NCBI GenBank assembly: GCA_021405325.1
Contig: QWII01000005.1
Span: forward strand, 62,001-126,000
Reading direction: 5' to 3'
Source of the DNA: Caldilinea sp. CFX5
GTDB taxonomy: Bacteria > Chloroflexota > Anaerolineae > Caldilineales > Caldilineaceae
DNA length: 64,000 nucleotides
Positions within the stretch are counted from its first letter, which is position 1. Every line of letters begins with the position of its first letter. The translations under genes and the position numbers were made by a program. Below the pieces are notes generated by a model. The model worked only from the letters and a program-made list of their open reading frames with translations, was not told the DNA's origin and searched no databases. Shown piece after piece: positions 35,296 to 43,778 of this stretch.

Positions 35296-38239
35296 TGCGT
35301 TGCAACCGGGGTTGCTCTTGCAACAAGCCGCCTGGCTCACTCCTGAAAAATTGCTCAACCCGGAACAGTTGATCCGGTTTGACAACCTACCTGCACAAAC
35401 ACCGGTGCTGGTCGTCCGCGCCGCCGGCAAGGGAACCCGCTTTGGACAGGAACCCAAGTGTATCCAACCGGTACAAGGGACGCCGCTGGCCGGTCATTCG
35501 ATTGCCGCCTTTCAACGTTGGCGACCCGCGCCAGTGATCACAGTCGTTAGTTATCGTCATGTTGACGTGGCGGCGGCGCTTGGCCCTGACAACCTCTATG
35601 TCCTTTCCGACAATTCCACCGGCGGCACCGCTTATGCCACCTACGAAGCTTTTTGTGTTCCCACATTGACCGACCACAACCCGCTACTCTTCATCACAAT
35701 GGGCGACCGGATAGCCCCCCCGGTCACCTATGAGCGGTTGTGGCAAACCCATTGTGGCGGTGAACGGGAAGCGGATGTAACGATGCTGACGGCACACTAT
35801 ACGCTGCCGCACAACAGCGGTAAGGGACGCATCCTGCGCAACGAACAGGGCCAAGTGGTGCGCATTGTCGAGGAAAAGGACATCGCCGCCGAAGCTGATG
35901 AAACGGCGCGTCAGGCGTTGACCAATCTGACTGAGGGCAATTGCCCACTCTATGTGATTCGGGCGCAGACTTTGCTCCGTCTGCTCCAGCCGCTCACCAA
36001 TACTAACGCCCAGCAGCAGTATTACTTGACCGACATTGTCGCGGCGCTCAGTCGGGAAGGGGGGCTGATTCGCACGGTGACAACGCAACCTGCCGATCCC
36101 GAATATGCCTTACTCACTGCCGATGTGACCCGTCCGCCCGATCTGGCAAAAGTAGAGGCGATTGTGGCGGCGGCGCCCCAATTGCTTTTCCCGGAACAGG
36201 ATGAAATTGCCACCGCGGCCCGGTTGATCACAACGGATCGACCGGCTGTCCAGGTCGCCGCGATTGCCCGCCAGTTGGCAGAACTTGTCGCCGCTGCCAC
36301 CCAGGAAGGGCTTGACTACCAGCCGGATCAGCCCATCGCCCTGGGTATTGCCGGTGGCCGGCTGCGCATTGCTTTCATGCACCCCGACATGGCGCGCTTT
36401 TTCGGCCCGGCCTGGCAGATGCCCATCGGCGCCGGCGACCCGTCCGGTGATGAGCAGATTGTCCTGCTGATGCAACCGGTCAACGATGGCCGGCTCCATT
36501 TATACCCACTGAATCCCCACTACCGGGAACGGTTGAATTTCTTGCCGGCCGATAGTGAAGTCATGTACCCAGATGACACGATTGCCGATCTCCATCAATA
36601 CGAAGCCTTTGGCACCCGCATGAGTGAAAATCTCTTGCTGGCCTTGGGCTACTTTAGCGACGAAGAAGTCGCGCGCCGACAACAACAAGGTCTCCCCTTG
36701 CCGCCTGCTTCGCTCTGGGTGCGCAACAACATGCGTCGCCCTTTTGCTTTGGTGAGCAATGCGCTGGCCTCCTTACGCACCCTACAGCATGGCCCGGCCG
36801 GTGCCAAAGTGCAAGCGGCGCTAGGCCGTGAGAGTTTTCGCGGTCTGCGGATCATGTCAACCGGCAACATCCCGCAGGGCGGTTTTTCCAGTTCATCGGC
36901 TGTGACGGTGGCCACCAAGAATGCCCTGAACGCCCTCTTCGGCTTTGGTCTTGCACCGGATCTGCTGGTGCATTTGGCCTGTCAGGCCGAGTATGGCACC
37001 GGTGTGCGCGCCGGTTCACTCGACCAGGCCACGGAACAGAAAGGACGCGCCGGGCAAGGCACGTTGCTCTCCTCCAATCCGCAGGACAACTATCGCACCC
37101 TGGGCAACTATCCGGCCCCGACCGACCGCTTCCAGATTCTCTTCCCTTATAGCGTCGAGCGGGATCGCGAGGCGTGGCGGTGGTCAGGGGGCGCATACGC
37201 TGCTGCCGTTGCTGAAGGCGCTGCGTTGACGGCTGGCGAACTGCGCAGTCTTACGGGCAAAGCTGCCGAAATGGCGGCGCTGTTGACGCAACTGCCCCTT
37301 GACACCAGCTTTTTCAAAGTGATTGAAGCCGATTTGGTGGCGGATGGGTTGTTGAACTTGAACAGCCGCCAGTGGATCTGCTCGATCTTGCGCCAGTTGC
37401 CGCTGTTGATTGGGCGTGAAGCGTTACGGGAAGCGATCACCAGTCGGCGTGGCTGGTATATTGGGCAGTTGATGCAAGTTGAGCAACTTACGGAAGCAGC
37501 AGCAAGCCACAAAGCCGCGAACACGCTGGTCAATCTCTTCACCGGTTGGCGCGAGCCGCGTCTACGGCGCACCACAGCCACCGGCGTTGTTGTCGAAGAA
37601 ACGGGCGTACCACTACGGGCCATGGTCGCTTATCTCTTTGGCGAAGTGGCGAAAAATTTTTATCTGATCCACCACCCGGACGCGTGGATTGCCGCCGTGA
37701 CCTTGTCGCAGCGCGGGGATCGGTCGGTCGAAATTGACCCACAACGGCTGCCTGATCGGGCTGTGATGGAAACGGAACTAGGTTGGGAACAGGCGGTGAC
37801 AGGGCCGGAACGGCTACAACGCTGGTTAGAACAGGTCGGCGCTATGCCCTTTGATTATAACCAGGGGTTGGCTGATGAAACGCTGAACGCCGCCGAGCCG
37901 CCTCACTTTCACCGGCTGACTGGTTCGAGCTTTTTCCGTGGGCTGGCCTTGATCGACCTGGCAGAGGCAATGCTCAAACGCGCCTTTGGGCAAGATGCGG
38001 TGGCGGTGCGGGTCAACGCGGCCGGTCAAGGTGGTTATTTTCAGGTGCATGTCGATACGCAGCAAGCCAGCCCGACGGCAGTGAAAGACTTTATCCGCAA
38101 AGCATTCTACCAGCGCTTTGGTCTGGCCCCAACACCAGCGTTTGTCGAACCGCACCCTGGCGGTGGCGCTGTGGGGGTACGCTTACCGCGCTATGATAGA
38201 CTCCCTCAACTCATCCAACAGTTACAACAATTTTCGTAA
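35282..38239 (+). CDS. Fused sugar nucleotidyltransferase and GHMP kinase
   Basis: 985 residues. The N-terminal domain (about 35-300) is a nucleotidyltransferase with LVVRAAGKGTRFG near residue 47-55 and the metal-site-like FITMGDR. The C-terminal half is a GHMP kinase: STGNIPQGGFSSSSAV (phosphate loop, near 530) and AEYGTGVRAGSLDQAT, similar to galactokinase GVxSGxMDQ, followed by a dimer-type domain with NAAGQGGYFQVHV (the third GHMP motif). The layout parallels the bifunctional fucokinase/GDP-fucose pyrophosphorylase FKP; the actual sugar is unknown. The start at 35282 follows GGAAAGG; two nearby ATGs are alternatives. Confidence 0.82.
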   Translation: MVMADALQPGLLLQQAAWLTPEKLLNPEQLIRFDNLPAQTPVLVVRAAGKGTRFGQEPKCIQPVQGTPLAGHSIAAFQRWRPAPVITVVSYRHVDVAAALGPDNLYVLSDNSTGGTAYATYEAFCVPTLTDHNPLLFITMGDRIAPPVTYERLWQTHCGGEREADVTMLTAHYTLPHNSGKGRILRNEQGQVVRIVEEKDIAAEADETARQALTNLTEGNCPLYVIRAQTLLRLLQPLTNTNAQQQYYLTDIVAALSREGGLIRTVTTQPADPEYALLTADVTRPPDLAKVEAIVAAAPQLLFPEQDEIATAARLITTDRPAVQVAAIARQLAELVAAATQEGLDYQPDQPIALGIAGGRLRIAFMHPDMARFFGPAWQMPIGAGDPSGDEQIVLLMQPVNDGRLHLYPLNPHYRERLNFLPADSEVMYPDDTIADLHQYEAFGTRMSENLLLALGYFSDEEVARRQQQGLPLPPASLWVRNNMRRPFALVSNALASLRTLQHGPAGAKVQAALGRESFRGLRIMSTGNIPQGGFSSSSAVTVATKNALNALFGFGLAPDLLVHLACQAEYGTGVRAGSLDQATEQKGRAGQGTLLSSNPQDNYRTLGNYPAPTDRFQILFPYSVERDREAWRWSGGAYAAAVAEGAALTAGELRSLTGKAAEMAALLTQLPLDTSFFKVIEADLVADGLLNLNSRQWICSILRQLPLLIGREALREAITSRRGWYIGQLMQVEQLTEAAASHKAANTLVNLFTGWREPRLRRTTATGVVVEETGVPLRAMVAYLFGEVAKNFYLIHHPDAWIAAVTLSQRGDRSVEIDPQRLPDRAVMETELGWEQAVTGPERLQRWLEQVGAMPFDYNQGLADETLNAAEPPHFHRLTGSSFFRGLALIDLAEAMLKRAFGQDAVAVRVNAAGQGGYFQVHVDTQQASPTAVKDFIRKAFYQRFGLAPTPAFVEPHPGGGAVGVRLPRYDRLPQLIQQLQQFS

Positions 38240-38313
38240 CTACTCAGCTCTTAGCCAGTCCGTGACTGGCGATGGGCCGCCAGTCACGGACTGGCTAAGA
38301 GCTGAGTAGTTAC
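38236..38313. repeat. Perfect 35-bp hairpin overlapping the stop codon
   Basis: Arms at 38236-38270 and 38279-38313 are exact complements (left begins GTAACTACTCAGCTCTTAGC) with an eight-base loop GATGGGCC. The left arm includes the stop codon of the kinase gene. Its geometry equals that of the hairpin at 52838-52915. No U tract follows. Confidence 0.9.
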
Positions 38314-38435
38314 CAATTTTCAACATAAGCTCAATCAAAGCATTGCGTATACAAGACAACTCTGGAATAGTTCACGCAACACGTATCACGTATCACGGTA
38401 ATTTTAGAATGACCCAACCGACGAACTGAGCCAAC

Positions 38436-39248
38436 ATGCAACTCTACGCTATTAGCGATCTCCACCTGGCCTACCCGGAAAACCGGCAGGCGCTGGCCGC
38501 CATGCCGCCCCATCCCGATGACTGGTTGATTGTCGCCGGCGATATTGGCGAAACCGAAGCGCATTTGCGTTACGCGCTGGATATTTTGACCCGCCGCTTT
38601 GCCCGTCTGCTCTGGACGCCGGGCAACCATGACCTGTGGACGCTGCCCAACGTGGCAGGGGATCAACGGGGTGCGGCCAAATATCAGCAGATGGTGGCAA
38701 TTTGTCGCGACTACGGCGTGTTGACGCCGGAAGATCCCTACGTCGCCTGGCCGGGCATGGGTGCGCCCTGTCTGCTGGCGCCGCTCTTTCTGCTCTATGA
38801 TTACAGCTTTCGCCCCGACGACATCCCGCTGGAAGGGGCACTGGCCTGGGCCGAAGAAGAGGGCATTGTCTGCGCTGATGAATTGTTGCTACACCCTGAC
38901 CCCTACCCGACGCGGAGCGATTGGTGTGCCGCACGCTGTGCCTATACCGAAGCGCGTTTACAAGCTGCCGGTGGTGCGCCGTTGATTCTCATCAATCACT
39001 TTCCCTTGCGGCAAGATCTGGCGGTCTTGCCCCGCATTCCCCGCTTTTCTCTCTGGTGCGGAACCCGGCGGACTGACGACTGGCATCTGCGCTTTAACGT
39101 ACAAGCCGTGATCTACGGCCATCTCCACATCCCCGGTACGCGCTGGCGCGATGGCGTGCGCTTTGAAGAAGTCTCCTTTGGCTACCCCAAACAACGAACC
39201 GTTGAACGGCCGATTGAGCATTACTTGCGCAAGATTCTGCCAGTGTAG
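38436..39248 (+). CDS. Calcineurin-type metallophosphoesterase
   Basis: 270 residues with all core motifs of the dimetal fold: AISDLHLAYPEN (DxH), IVAGDIGE (GDxx), LLWTPGNHDLW (GNHD/E), ILINHFPL (His) and VIYGHLHIPGT (GHxH). These bind two metal ions that hydrolyse phosphoesters. Substrate unknown; the family includes nucleases and nucleotide diesterases. No signal peptide. The gene is separated from the upstream kinase by the perfect hairpin and stands alone. Confidence 0.9.
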   Translation: MQLYAISDLHLAYPENRQALAAMPPHPDDWLIVAGDIGETEAHLRYALDILTRRFARLLWTPGNHDLWTLPNVAGDQRGAAKYQQMVAICRDYGVLTPEDPYVAWPGMGAPCLLAPLFLLYDYSFRPDDIPLEGALAWAEEEGIVCADELLLHPDPYPTRSDWCAARCAYTEARLQAAGGAPLILINHFPLRQDLAVLPRIPRFSLWCGTRRTDDWHLRFNVQAVIYGHLHIPGTRWRDGVRFEEVSFGYPKQRTVERPIEHYLRKILPV

Positions 39249-39273
39249 AGTCGAGAAGGAGAAAATTCGGGGC

Positions 39274-39302
39274 TTGACAAAGCGTCTGCCAAATGCTACA
39301 CT
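39274..39302 (+). promoter_or_regulatory. Near-consensus sigma70-type promoter
   Basis: TTGACA (39274-39279), a 17-base spacer and TACACT (39297-39302), preceded by GGGGC. By eye it is the best promoter in the window. Transcription would begin near 39309 and enter the structured RNA below. Confidence 0.8.
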
Positions 39303-39308
39303 CCTCTT

Positions 39309-39475
39309 ACCAACAGAAAACAGCCACCTCGAGTGCAAAGGACACTCAAGGCGGCTTCGCCTTCCAAACTGTGAAGTCCCAGTCTGGTCAGCCGGGTTCA
39401 TTGTAGCTGTCTTTCGAGATAGAATCAAGTAACCGGTCGCCTTGACGTAATGTCACTTGGAGGCGGCCGTTTTTT
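39309..39475 (+). ncRNA. Structured RNA candidate, multi-stem junction plus terminator
   Basis: About 167 bases with no frame. Pairings seen by eye: P1 ACAGC (39320-39324) with GCTGT (39406-39410); P2 GAGTG/CACTC; P3 AAGGCG/CGCCTT with a GCTT loop; P4 CCAAACTG/CAGTCTGG with one mismatch, so three hairpins radiate from one closing stem. The 3' part forms CGGTCGCC/GGCGGCCG (39434-39469) followed by six T, an intrinsic terminator. Pieces such as GTGCAAAGG and AACTGTGAAGTCC faintly recall cobalamin riboswitch cores, but the match is weak. It may be an independent RNA or an attenuating leader for the small gene at 39526. Confidence 0.55.
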
Positions 39476-39525
39476 GTTGCTTGCGTTCTTTTCATCCCAT
39501 TTTCTGTCTCGAAAGGAGATCCCGT

Positions 39526-39690
39526 ATGTCCGCTTATCGACCCCACGAACTCGATGCACTCTGGCGCCAAAACCGCCTTACCGCCGAACAGGCGGTTGGT
39601 CATCTTGTTCAACTGCTGCTCGAACTCTTCAAACAACTAGAAGAAGTAGAAAGACGCCTCCGCCAGACCGAAAAACGCAGCATACCGTAA
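39526..39690 (+). CDS. 54-residue helical protein
   Basis: Start at 39526 with GAAAGGAGA eight bases upstream, a strong ribosome site. The peptide MSAYRPHELDALWRQNRLT.. continues with a Leu/Glu-rich amphipathic helix (VQLLLELFKQLEEVERRLRQ), probably a coiled coil. No family recognised. It lies 51 bases after the terminator of the structured RNA, so read-through could control it. A hairpin directly follows the gene. Confidence 0.65.
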   Translation: MSAYRPHELDALWRQNRLTAEQAVGHLVQLLLELFKQLEEVERRLRQTEKRSIP

Positions 39691-39696
39691 GTTTGC

Positions 39697-39760
39697 CGTG
39701 CGTTGCACGGGTCAGACGATGATGCAATCATGTGAACTTCTGTGACCCGTGCAACGCACG
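39697..39760 (+). terminator. 18-bp hairpin after the 54-residue gene
   Basis: Exact 18-base arms CGTGCGTTGCACGGGTCA and complement with a 28-base loop, six bases after the stop. No U tract; it may act as a transcript end-protector or Rho-independent terminator of unusual type. Confidence 0.6.
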
Positions 39761-39855
39761 CTCTTGCCGGCCAACGCACCCCGAAGCTGAAATATACCCT
39801 ACGTCATTTGTGATCTACCCGCTTGCACACAAGTTGTGCTATACTATAGGCTAAG

Positions 39856-40896
39856 ATGAGCGAAAAGATTATCAATCCACACGATGCGTTTTTTAAGCAG
39901 TATATGGGCCATGCCGTAGTGGCGGCTGATTTCTTGCATCATCACTTGCCGCCAGCCATCGCAGCGCTGCTTGACCTGGATCAGTTACGGCTGGAAAAGG
40001 ATTCCTTTGTCGATGAAGCGCTACGCAGCAACTTTAGTGATCTGCTCTACCGCACCGTGACCAAGGATCGCACACCAGTGGCGATTGCACTATTGCTGGA
40101 ACACAAAAGCTACGTTGACCAATGGGTTGGCTTTCAAGTGTTGAAATATATCGAGCGCTACTGGGAACATGAATTGCAGGAAAGCGGTAAACTTTCGCCG
40201 GTAGTGCCGGTTGTGGTCTATCATGGGACGGAAACTTGGACAGTCGCCACCCGCTTTGCAAGGAAAGTGGAAGGGTTAAAAGACCCTGCTGCGTCACTGA
40301 ACCAAACTGTGGGTCGCTACACGCCAGATTTTGAGTATCATCTGGTGAATCTGACCCAACTGTCCGATGCAGAAATCCGTGGGGCAGTGGTAACCCGGCT
40401 CTTTATGTTGGTACTCAAGCATATTTTCGAGCCGGGGTTGGGTGGACGACTGGATGAAATCCTGGCATTAGCTGCCGAAGTGATAAACCTGTCGAGTGGC
40501 ATGGCGATGGTAGCGGCGTTGTTGCGCTATATTGCCCGTTCAGCCACAGGGGTGGAAAAAGAAACGGTGGCCCAGAAGTTGTTGGCAGTATTACCCAAAG
40601 AGGGAGGAGTTCTCATGCAAACAATGGCAGAAGCCTGGATCGAGGAAGGAAAAGTGATTGGTGTAAAGAAGGGACGCGAAGACGAGCGTATCGACCTGAT
40701 TATCCGCCTGTTGCGCCGCCGCTTCCAACCAAGTGAAGAAACACTGCAAACCCTTGCCCAGCAACTGGCGCAAATTCAGCAGGAAGCAATTCTGAGTCAA
40801 CTGGTTGATCTGGCGTTGGATGTGCTTACTCTGCCCGATTTTATGACCAAGGTGCAAACACTTTTGCCGGTGACGCCAACCAACAGCAAAGCATAA
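39856..40896 (+). CDS. Rpn/YhgA-family putative recombination nuclease
   Basis: 346 residues. The N terminus NPHDAFFKQYMGHAVVAADFL, the segment SDLLYRTVTKDRTPVAIALLLEHKSYVDQW (D..ExK-like, PD-(D/E)XK nuclease signature) and VVPVVVYHGTETW are hallmarks of the Rpn group (PF04754). E. coli Rpn proteins are DNA endonucleases that promote RecA-independent recombination, and some act in phage defence. The C-terminal 80 residues (REDERIDLIIRLLRRRFQPSEETLQTLAQQLA) are helical and typical. An extended -10 TGCTATACT lies 12 bases upstream of the start; no strong ribosome site, so it may be nearly leaderless. Confidence 0.9.
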   Translation: MSEKIINPHDAFFKQYMGHAVVAADFLHHHLPPAIAALLDLDQLRLEKDSFVDEALRSNFSDLLYRTVTKDRTPVAIALLLEHKSYVDQWVGFQVLKYIERYWEHELQESGKLSPVVPVVVYHGTETWTVATRFARKVEGLKDPAASLNQTVGRYTPDFEYHLVNLTQLSDAEIRGAVVTRLFMLVLKHIFEPGLGGRLDEILALAAEVINLSSGMAMVAALLRYIARSATGVEKETVAQKLLAVLPKEGGVLMQTMAEAWIEEGKVIGVKKGREDERIDLIIRLLRRRFQPSEETLQTLAQQLAQIQQEAILSQLVDLALDVLTLPDFMTKVQTLLPVTPTNSKA

Positions 40897-40911
40897 TTGT
40901 GGAGAAACAAG

Positions 40912-40938
40912 CACCCCTCGTCAACCTGACGAGGGGTG
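40912..40938. terminator. Convergent-gene hairpin
   Basis: Twelve-base stem CACCCCTCGTCA around ACC between the Rpn gene (plus) and the 74-residue peptide gene (minus). Symmetric position suggests shared transcription end; there is no T tract. Confidence 0.7.
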
Positions 40939-40976
40939 TGGTGTCACTGCTGATCCTTATGGCCTAAAGCTGCGCC

Positions 40977-41201
40977 TTAAAAGGCAAACAAAACAGGTCT
41001 CTGTTCAATCACCAAATGCCGCGTATAGGACGGTGTTTCCGTCGTGCGGACGTGCGCGGCAACCGGTTCGGGTTCCACATCGAGCGAAGGACTTGAACCA
41101 CTGGGCAGGTAGGCGGCGCTGTAGTGCATAGCGACCGCATACTCAATTTCGCTGTCCTGGTTCGCAGACGCAGTTGCGCGATGCAGAGTGCTGTTATTCA
41201 T
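40977..41201 (-). CDS. 74-residue peptide ending the PadR/ABC operon
   Basis: Start at 41201, with GGGAAAA upstream, overlapping the end of the Zn-ribbon gene by eight bases. The peptide begins MNNSTLHRATASANQDSEIE and is rich in Ser, Thr, Pro, Ala and acidic residues, without Cys or a membrane segment. A possible leader/core division exists after the acidic stretch, so a peptide exported by the ABC pair is conceivable, but no modifying enzyme is seen. Family unknown. Confidence 0.5.
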   Translation of the reverse strand: MNNSTLHRATASANQDSEIEYAVAMHYSAAYLPSGSSPSLDVEPEPVAAHVRTTETPSYTRHLVIEQRPVLFAF

Positions 41202-41397
41202 TTTGGCTTTTCCCTTCATCATCGAAGTAAAAATTCCCAGCAGCGCCATTGCCACTGGGCGGCACAACAAACTGTACTATACCACAACTTTTGCAAGTTG
41301 TGTCTGTCAATCTTCTGACAATTTGGCAATCTTCGCAATGGCAATTGTACTCATTTTGTGGTAAGTAAAATGACTCACGATTGTTTAGTTTTCGCAC
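41194..41397 (-). CDS. 67-residue zinc-ribbon protein
   Basis: GTG start at 41397 with GGAAG upstream, overlapping the end of the permease gene by 13 bases. The protein holds YNCHCEDCQIV and TTCKSCGIVQF, a four-Cys zinc ribbon, followed by a Gly/Pro-rich tail. The overlap at both ends places it in the PadR/ABC operon. A zinc ribbon of this kind may bind RNA, DNA or a partner protein; role unknown. Confidence 0.55.
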   Translation of the reverse strand: MRKLNNRESFYLPQNEYNCHCEDCQIVRRLTDTTCKSCGIVQFVVPPSGNGAAGNFYFDDEGKSQNE

Positions 41398-42170
41398 CAA
41401 CTCATCTTCCGCTCGACCAACCAAAGCAAAAGAGCCGACATGACGGCTAACACGGCCAGATCCACCATCAGGTACGCCGTGATTGACCCGATTACCACCT
41501 GACGCAGCGCTGAGGCGGCATAAGTAGCTGGGTTGAGATAACCAAGCCAAATGAGCAGCGTCGGCAAGCGTTCCGTTGGGATCATGACCGGGCCAAGCAC
41601 CGACAGCAGGATCGAGACAACAAACCCCCACGACGACGCCTCGCCCCAACTCCGGCCCAGCAACCCCAAAAAGACGCCTATACTCGCCAGCGGAATCGCG
41701 CCCAGGGGAATCACCAGGAAGAGCAAAGGATGGAGGGCCAGCGGCAAGGCCAACCAGAGCGCCCCGACCGTCAGGGTGATCAGCAAGGAGGGCAAGGAGA
41801 AGACCATAAAGGAGGCCACCATCGCCAGGACAAAGAGCGTGCGTTGCACCGGCAGGGTGGCAAAAAAATCGAGACCGCCGCCAAAACGCAGAAATTCCAC
41901 CCGATTGAGGATGCGTGTCATCGTGCCGAAGAGGATGCCAATCACCATGTTACCGGTCAGGATATAAGCCAGCGCACTTCTGTCACGCGTATTGGCAAAG
42001 ACTCCCAACAGAACGATCAAAAAGACCGGCATCAACGCGCCGGCGATGATCGTCAAACGCCAACTCCAGCGCCAGTTGGTCAACTCCATCAAAAAGAGAT
42101 CCCACCATTGCGCCGCCAGTGATTGTTGTTGCCGCCGTTCAAGGATGGGACTGATTGGCATAGTGGACAT
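41385..42170 (-). CDS. ABC-2-type transporter permease
   Basis: 261 residues from the ATG at 42170, seven bases after GGAGG (a longer frame exists without one). Six hydrophobic segments with the ABC-2 layout: LTIIAGALMPVFLIVLLGVFA, YILTGNMVIGILFGTMTRI, MVASFMVFSLPSLLITLTVGALWL and the closing helices. The ATPase gene upstream overlaps by 32 bases. Together they form an exporter of unknown substrate, possibly a peptide, lipid-linked sugar or drug. Confidence 0.88.
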   Translation of the reverse strand: MSTMPISPILERRQQQSLAAQWWDLFLMELTNWRWSWRLTIIAGALMPVFLIVLLGVFANTRDRSALAYILTGNMVIGILFGTMTRILNRVEFLRFGGGLDFFATLPVQRTLFVLAMVASFMVFSLPSLLITLTVGALWLALPLALHPLLFLVIPLGAIPLASIGVFLGLLGRSWGEASSWGFVVSILLSVLGPVMIPTERLPTLLIWLGYLNPATYAASALRQVVIGSITAYLMVDLAVLAVMSALLLWLVERKMSWCEN

Positions 42171-43056
42171 AGAGATCCTCCAACGTGGCCGAATAGAGGC
42201 GGAAATCGTCAAGCTGTTCCAGATTGAGACCGTTGAGTACCTGGCCCACGTCACCCCGCTCGACCCAAGCTAGCCAGCGTCCCGGTTGGAGTTGGTGCGG
42301 CGTGAGATGGGCAGGCAGGTGGGGTGGTGTTTCTGGTGGGAAGAAGAGTTCCAGCCGCAACTGTTGCGCGACCTGCTTTTTCAATTCGCCAGGGCGACCG
42401 ACAACGACCAACTCCCCCTGGCGCAGGATGCCAACCCGTTGAATGATCTTCTCGGCTTCGATGGCGTCATGGGTGATAAAGATGATGGTCGTCCCCTCGG
42501 TCTGGTTGATCTGCTTCAGATTGTCCCAGACCATGCGCCGTCGTTGCGGGTCGAGATCGTTGGTCGGTTCGTCCAGAATCAACACCGGCAGCCGCCCCGC
42601 CATCGCCACCACCAGCCGCAGCAAGCGCCGTTGCCCGCCGGACAAACGCGAACTGTACTTGTCGCGCAATTCGCCGATCTGCCACGTTGCCAAGAGGGTA
42701 TCGCGTTCCTGCTGGGCATCCCGGCGGCTAAGACCCCGCAGATGCGCTGTGAAATAAAGCGCCTCCCCCACGGTCAAATTGTTGAGGGCGTTGGCATCCT
42801 GGGGCATGTAGCCGACGGTAGTCGCCGTGTGGAGCGGATCGTGGGCAATCGGTTTGTCGAAGAGTTGGATGGAGCCGCTGGTCGGTTGCAGCAGGTTGAC
42901 CATCTGGCGCACGAGGGTCGTCTTGCCGGCGCCGTTATCACCGAGCAGGCCAAAAATTTCGCCGGCCTGAATTTGCAGAGTGATGTTCTGATTGGCCGGT
43001 TGCGGTTGCTTGGGGTAGTGCTTAGTTACAGCTTGCAGATCATAGACGACCATCAC
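42139..43056 (-). CDS. ABC-2-type transporter ATPase
   Basis: 305 residues with Walker A LLGDNGAGKTTL, Q-loop YMPQD, signature SRLSGGQRRLL, Walker B LPVLILDEPTNDLD and the switch His in FITHDA. A C-terminal tail of about 90 residues ends in a region that may contact the permease. It belongs to the group of exporters with CcmA/NodI-like ATPases and pairs with the next gene. It starts eight bases after the fusion protein stop. Confidence 0.93.
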   Translation of the reverse strand: MMVVYDLQAVTKHYPKQPQPANQNITLQIQAGEIFGLLGDNGAGKTTLVRQMVNLLQPTSGSIQLFDKPIAHDPLHTATTVGYMPQDANALNNLTVGEALYFTAHLRGLSRRDAQQERDTLLATWQIGELRDKYSSRLSGGQRRLLRLVVAMAGRLPVLILDEPTNDLDPQRRRMVWDNLKQINQTEGTTIIFITHDAIEAEKIIQRVGILRQGELVVVGRPGELKKQVAQQLRLELFFPPETPPHLPAHLTPHQLQPGRWLAWVERGDVGQVLNGLNLEQLDDFRLYSATLEDLYVHYANQSHP

Positions 43057-43064
43057 TCATTCTC

Positions 43065-43766
43065 CTACTCTGTCGGTGTGCCGGGGCGTGGCCCTAAAAT
43101 ACTCATTTCCCCTTTGAGGACATTGACCAGTTGAGGCAATTCATCCAGACAATAGCACCGGGCCAATCGCCCGACGCGCGTCTGGCGTAAAGCTGCTGGT
43201 ATGGTAGCGGTGGTGCGGTCCTGCGTCAAGGATGAATGATTCGCGTGCATAGAACGGAATTTGTATAGGATGTAGGGCTGACCGTTTTTCCCGATACGGG
43301 GGGCGCAATAGAGGATTGGCCCAGGTGAATCCAGTTTGATCAAAATGGGTAGCAGCAGGAACAGTGGCGCGGCAATCACCAAACCACACAAGGCGATGAC
43401 GACATCAAACACACGTCGCAAGCGTGGATCTCGACCAGTGACAACAAAGAGCAGATGCGGGACAGAGCCATAACCAACCGGAACAACCCCAGGTAGATCG
43501 CTGTGCAACGGTTCGCTGGTCAGCAAGCGGATCGTACACCACTGCTGGAACAGGCGCCAGTATTCTGTCAACAGGGTATGGGGCAAATCGTGGAGTTCAC
43601 GGCTGCATAACGTGAGGACCGCTGTCCACCCGTGCGCCGAGGCGTCGTCCAGCGCTTGGGCAAAGACAGCTTGCATCTCATCGGCAAAGTGGTGGCGATG
43701 GGAAGATGGGTAGAGGCGCAACAGCCAACCATAGCCATAGCATACCCAGGAAAGTTTGTGATTCAT
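43065..43766 (-). CDS. Fusion: MacB-permease-type N domain and bacterial sugar transferase
   Basis: 233 residues. Residues 1-70 (LLRLYPSSHRHHFADEMQAVFAQALDDA) look like the cytosolic head seen in front of PadR-linked ABC permeases and in related small proteins. The rest, after a membrane helix (FDVVIALCGLVIAAPLFLLLPILI), is a phosphoglycosyl transferase (PF02397) domain: KLDSPGPILYCAPRIGKNGQPYILYKFRSM and LPQLVNVLKGEMSILGPRP. The region with catalytic Asp-Glu reads CYCLDELPQL, as in WcaJ-type enzymes, which move a sugar phosphate to undecaprenyl phosphate. The combination is unusual. It follows PadR by 12 bases. Confidence 0.8.
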   Translation of the reverse strand: MNHKLSWVCYGYGWLLRLYPSSHRHHFADEMQAVFAQALDDASAHGWTAVLTLCSRELHDLPHTLLTEYWRLFQQWCTIRLLTSEPLHSDLPGVVPVGYGSVPHLLFVVTGRDPRLRRVFDVVIALCGLVIAAPLFLLLPILIKLDSPGPILYCAPRIGKNGQPYILYKFRSMHANHSSLTQDRTTATIPAALRQTRVGRLARCYCLDELPQLVNVLKGEMSILGPRPGTPTE

Positions 43767-43778
43767 GGCTCCCTCCCC

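Noticed and set aside
39309..39475. Firm call of a cobalamin riboswitch
   Set aside because: Only short pieces resemble the core and no B12-related gene follows; kept as an unassigned structured RNA.
41398..41649. N-terminal extension of the zinc-ribbon frame
   Set aside because: It overlaps the ABC permease coding region and reads as shadow sequence; a GTG with ribosome site at 41397 fits better.
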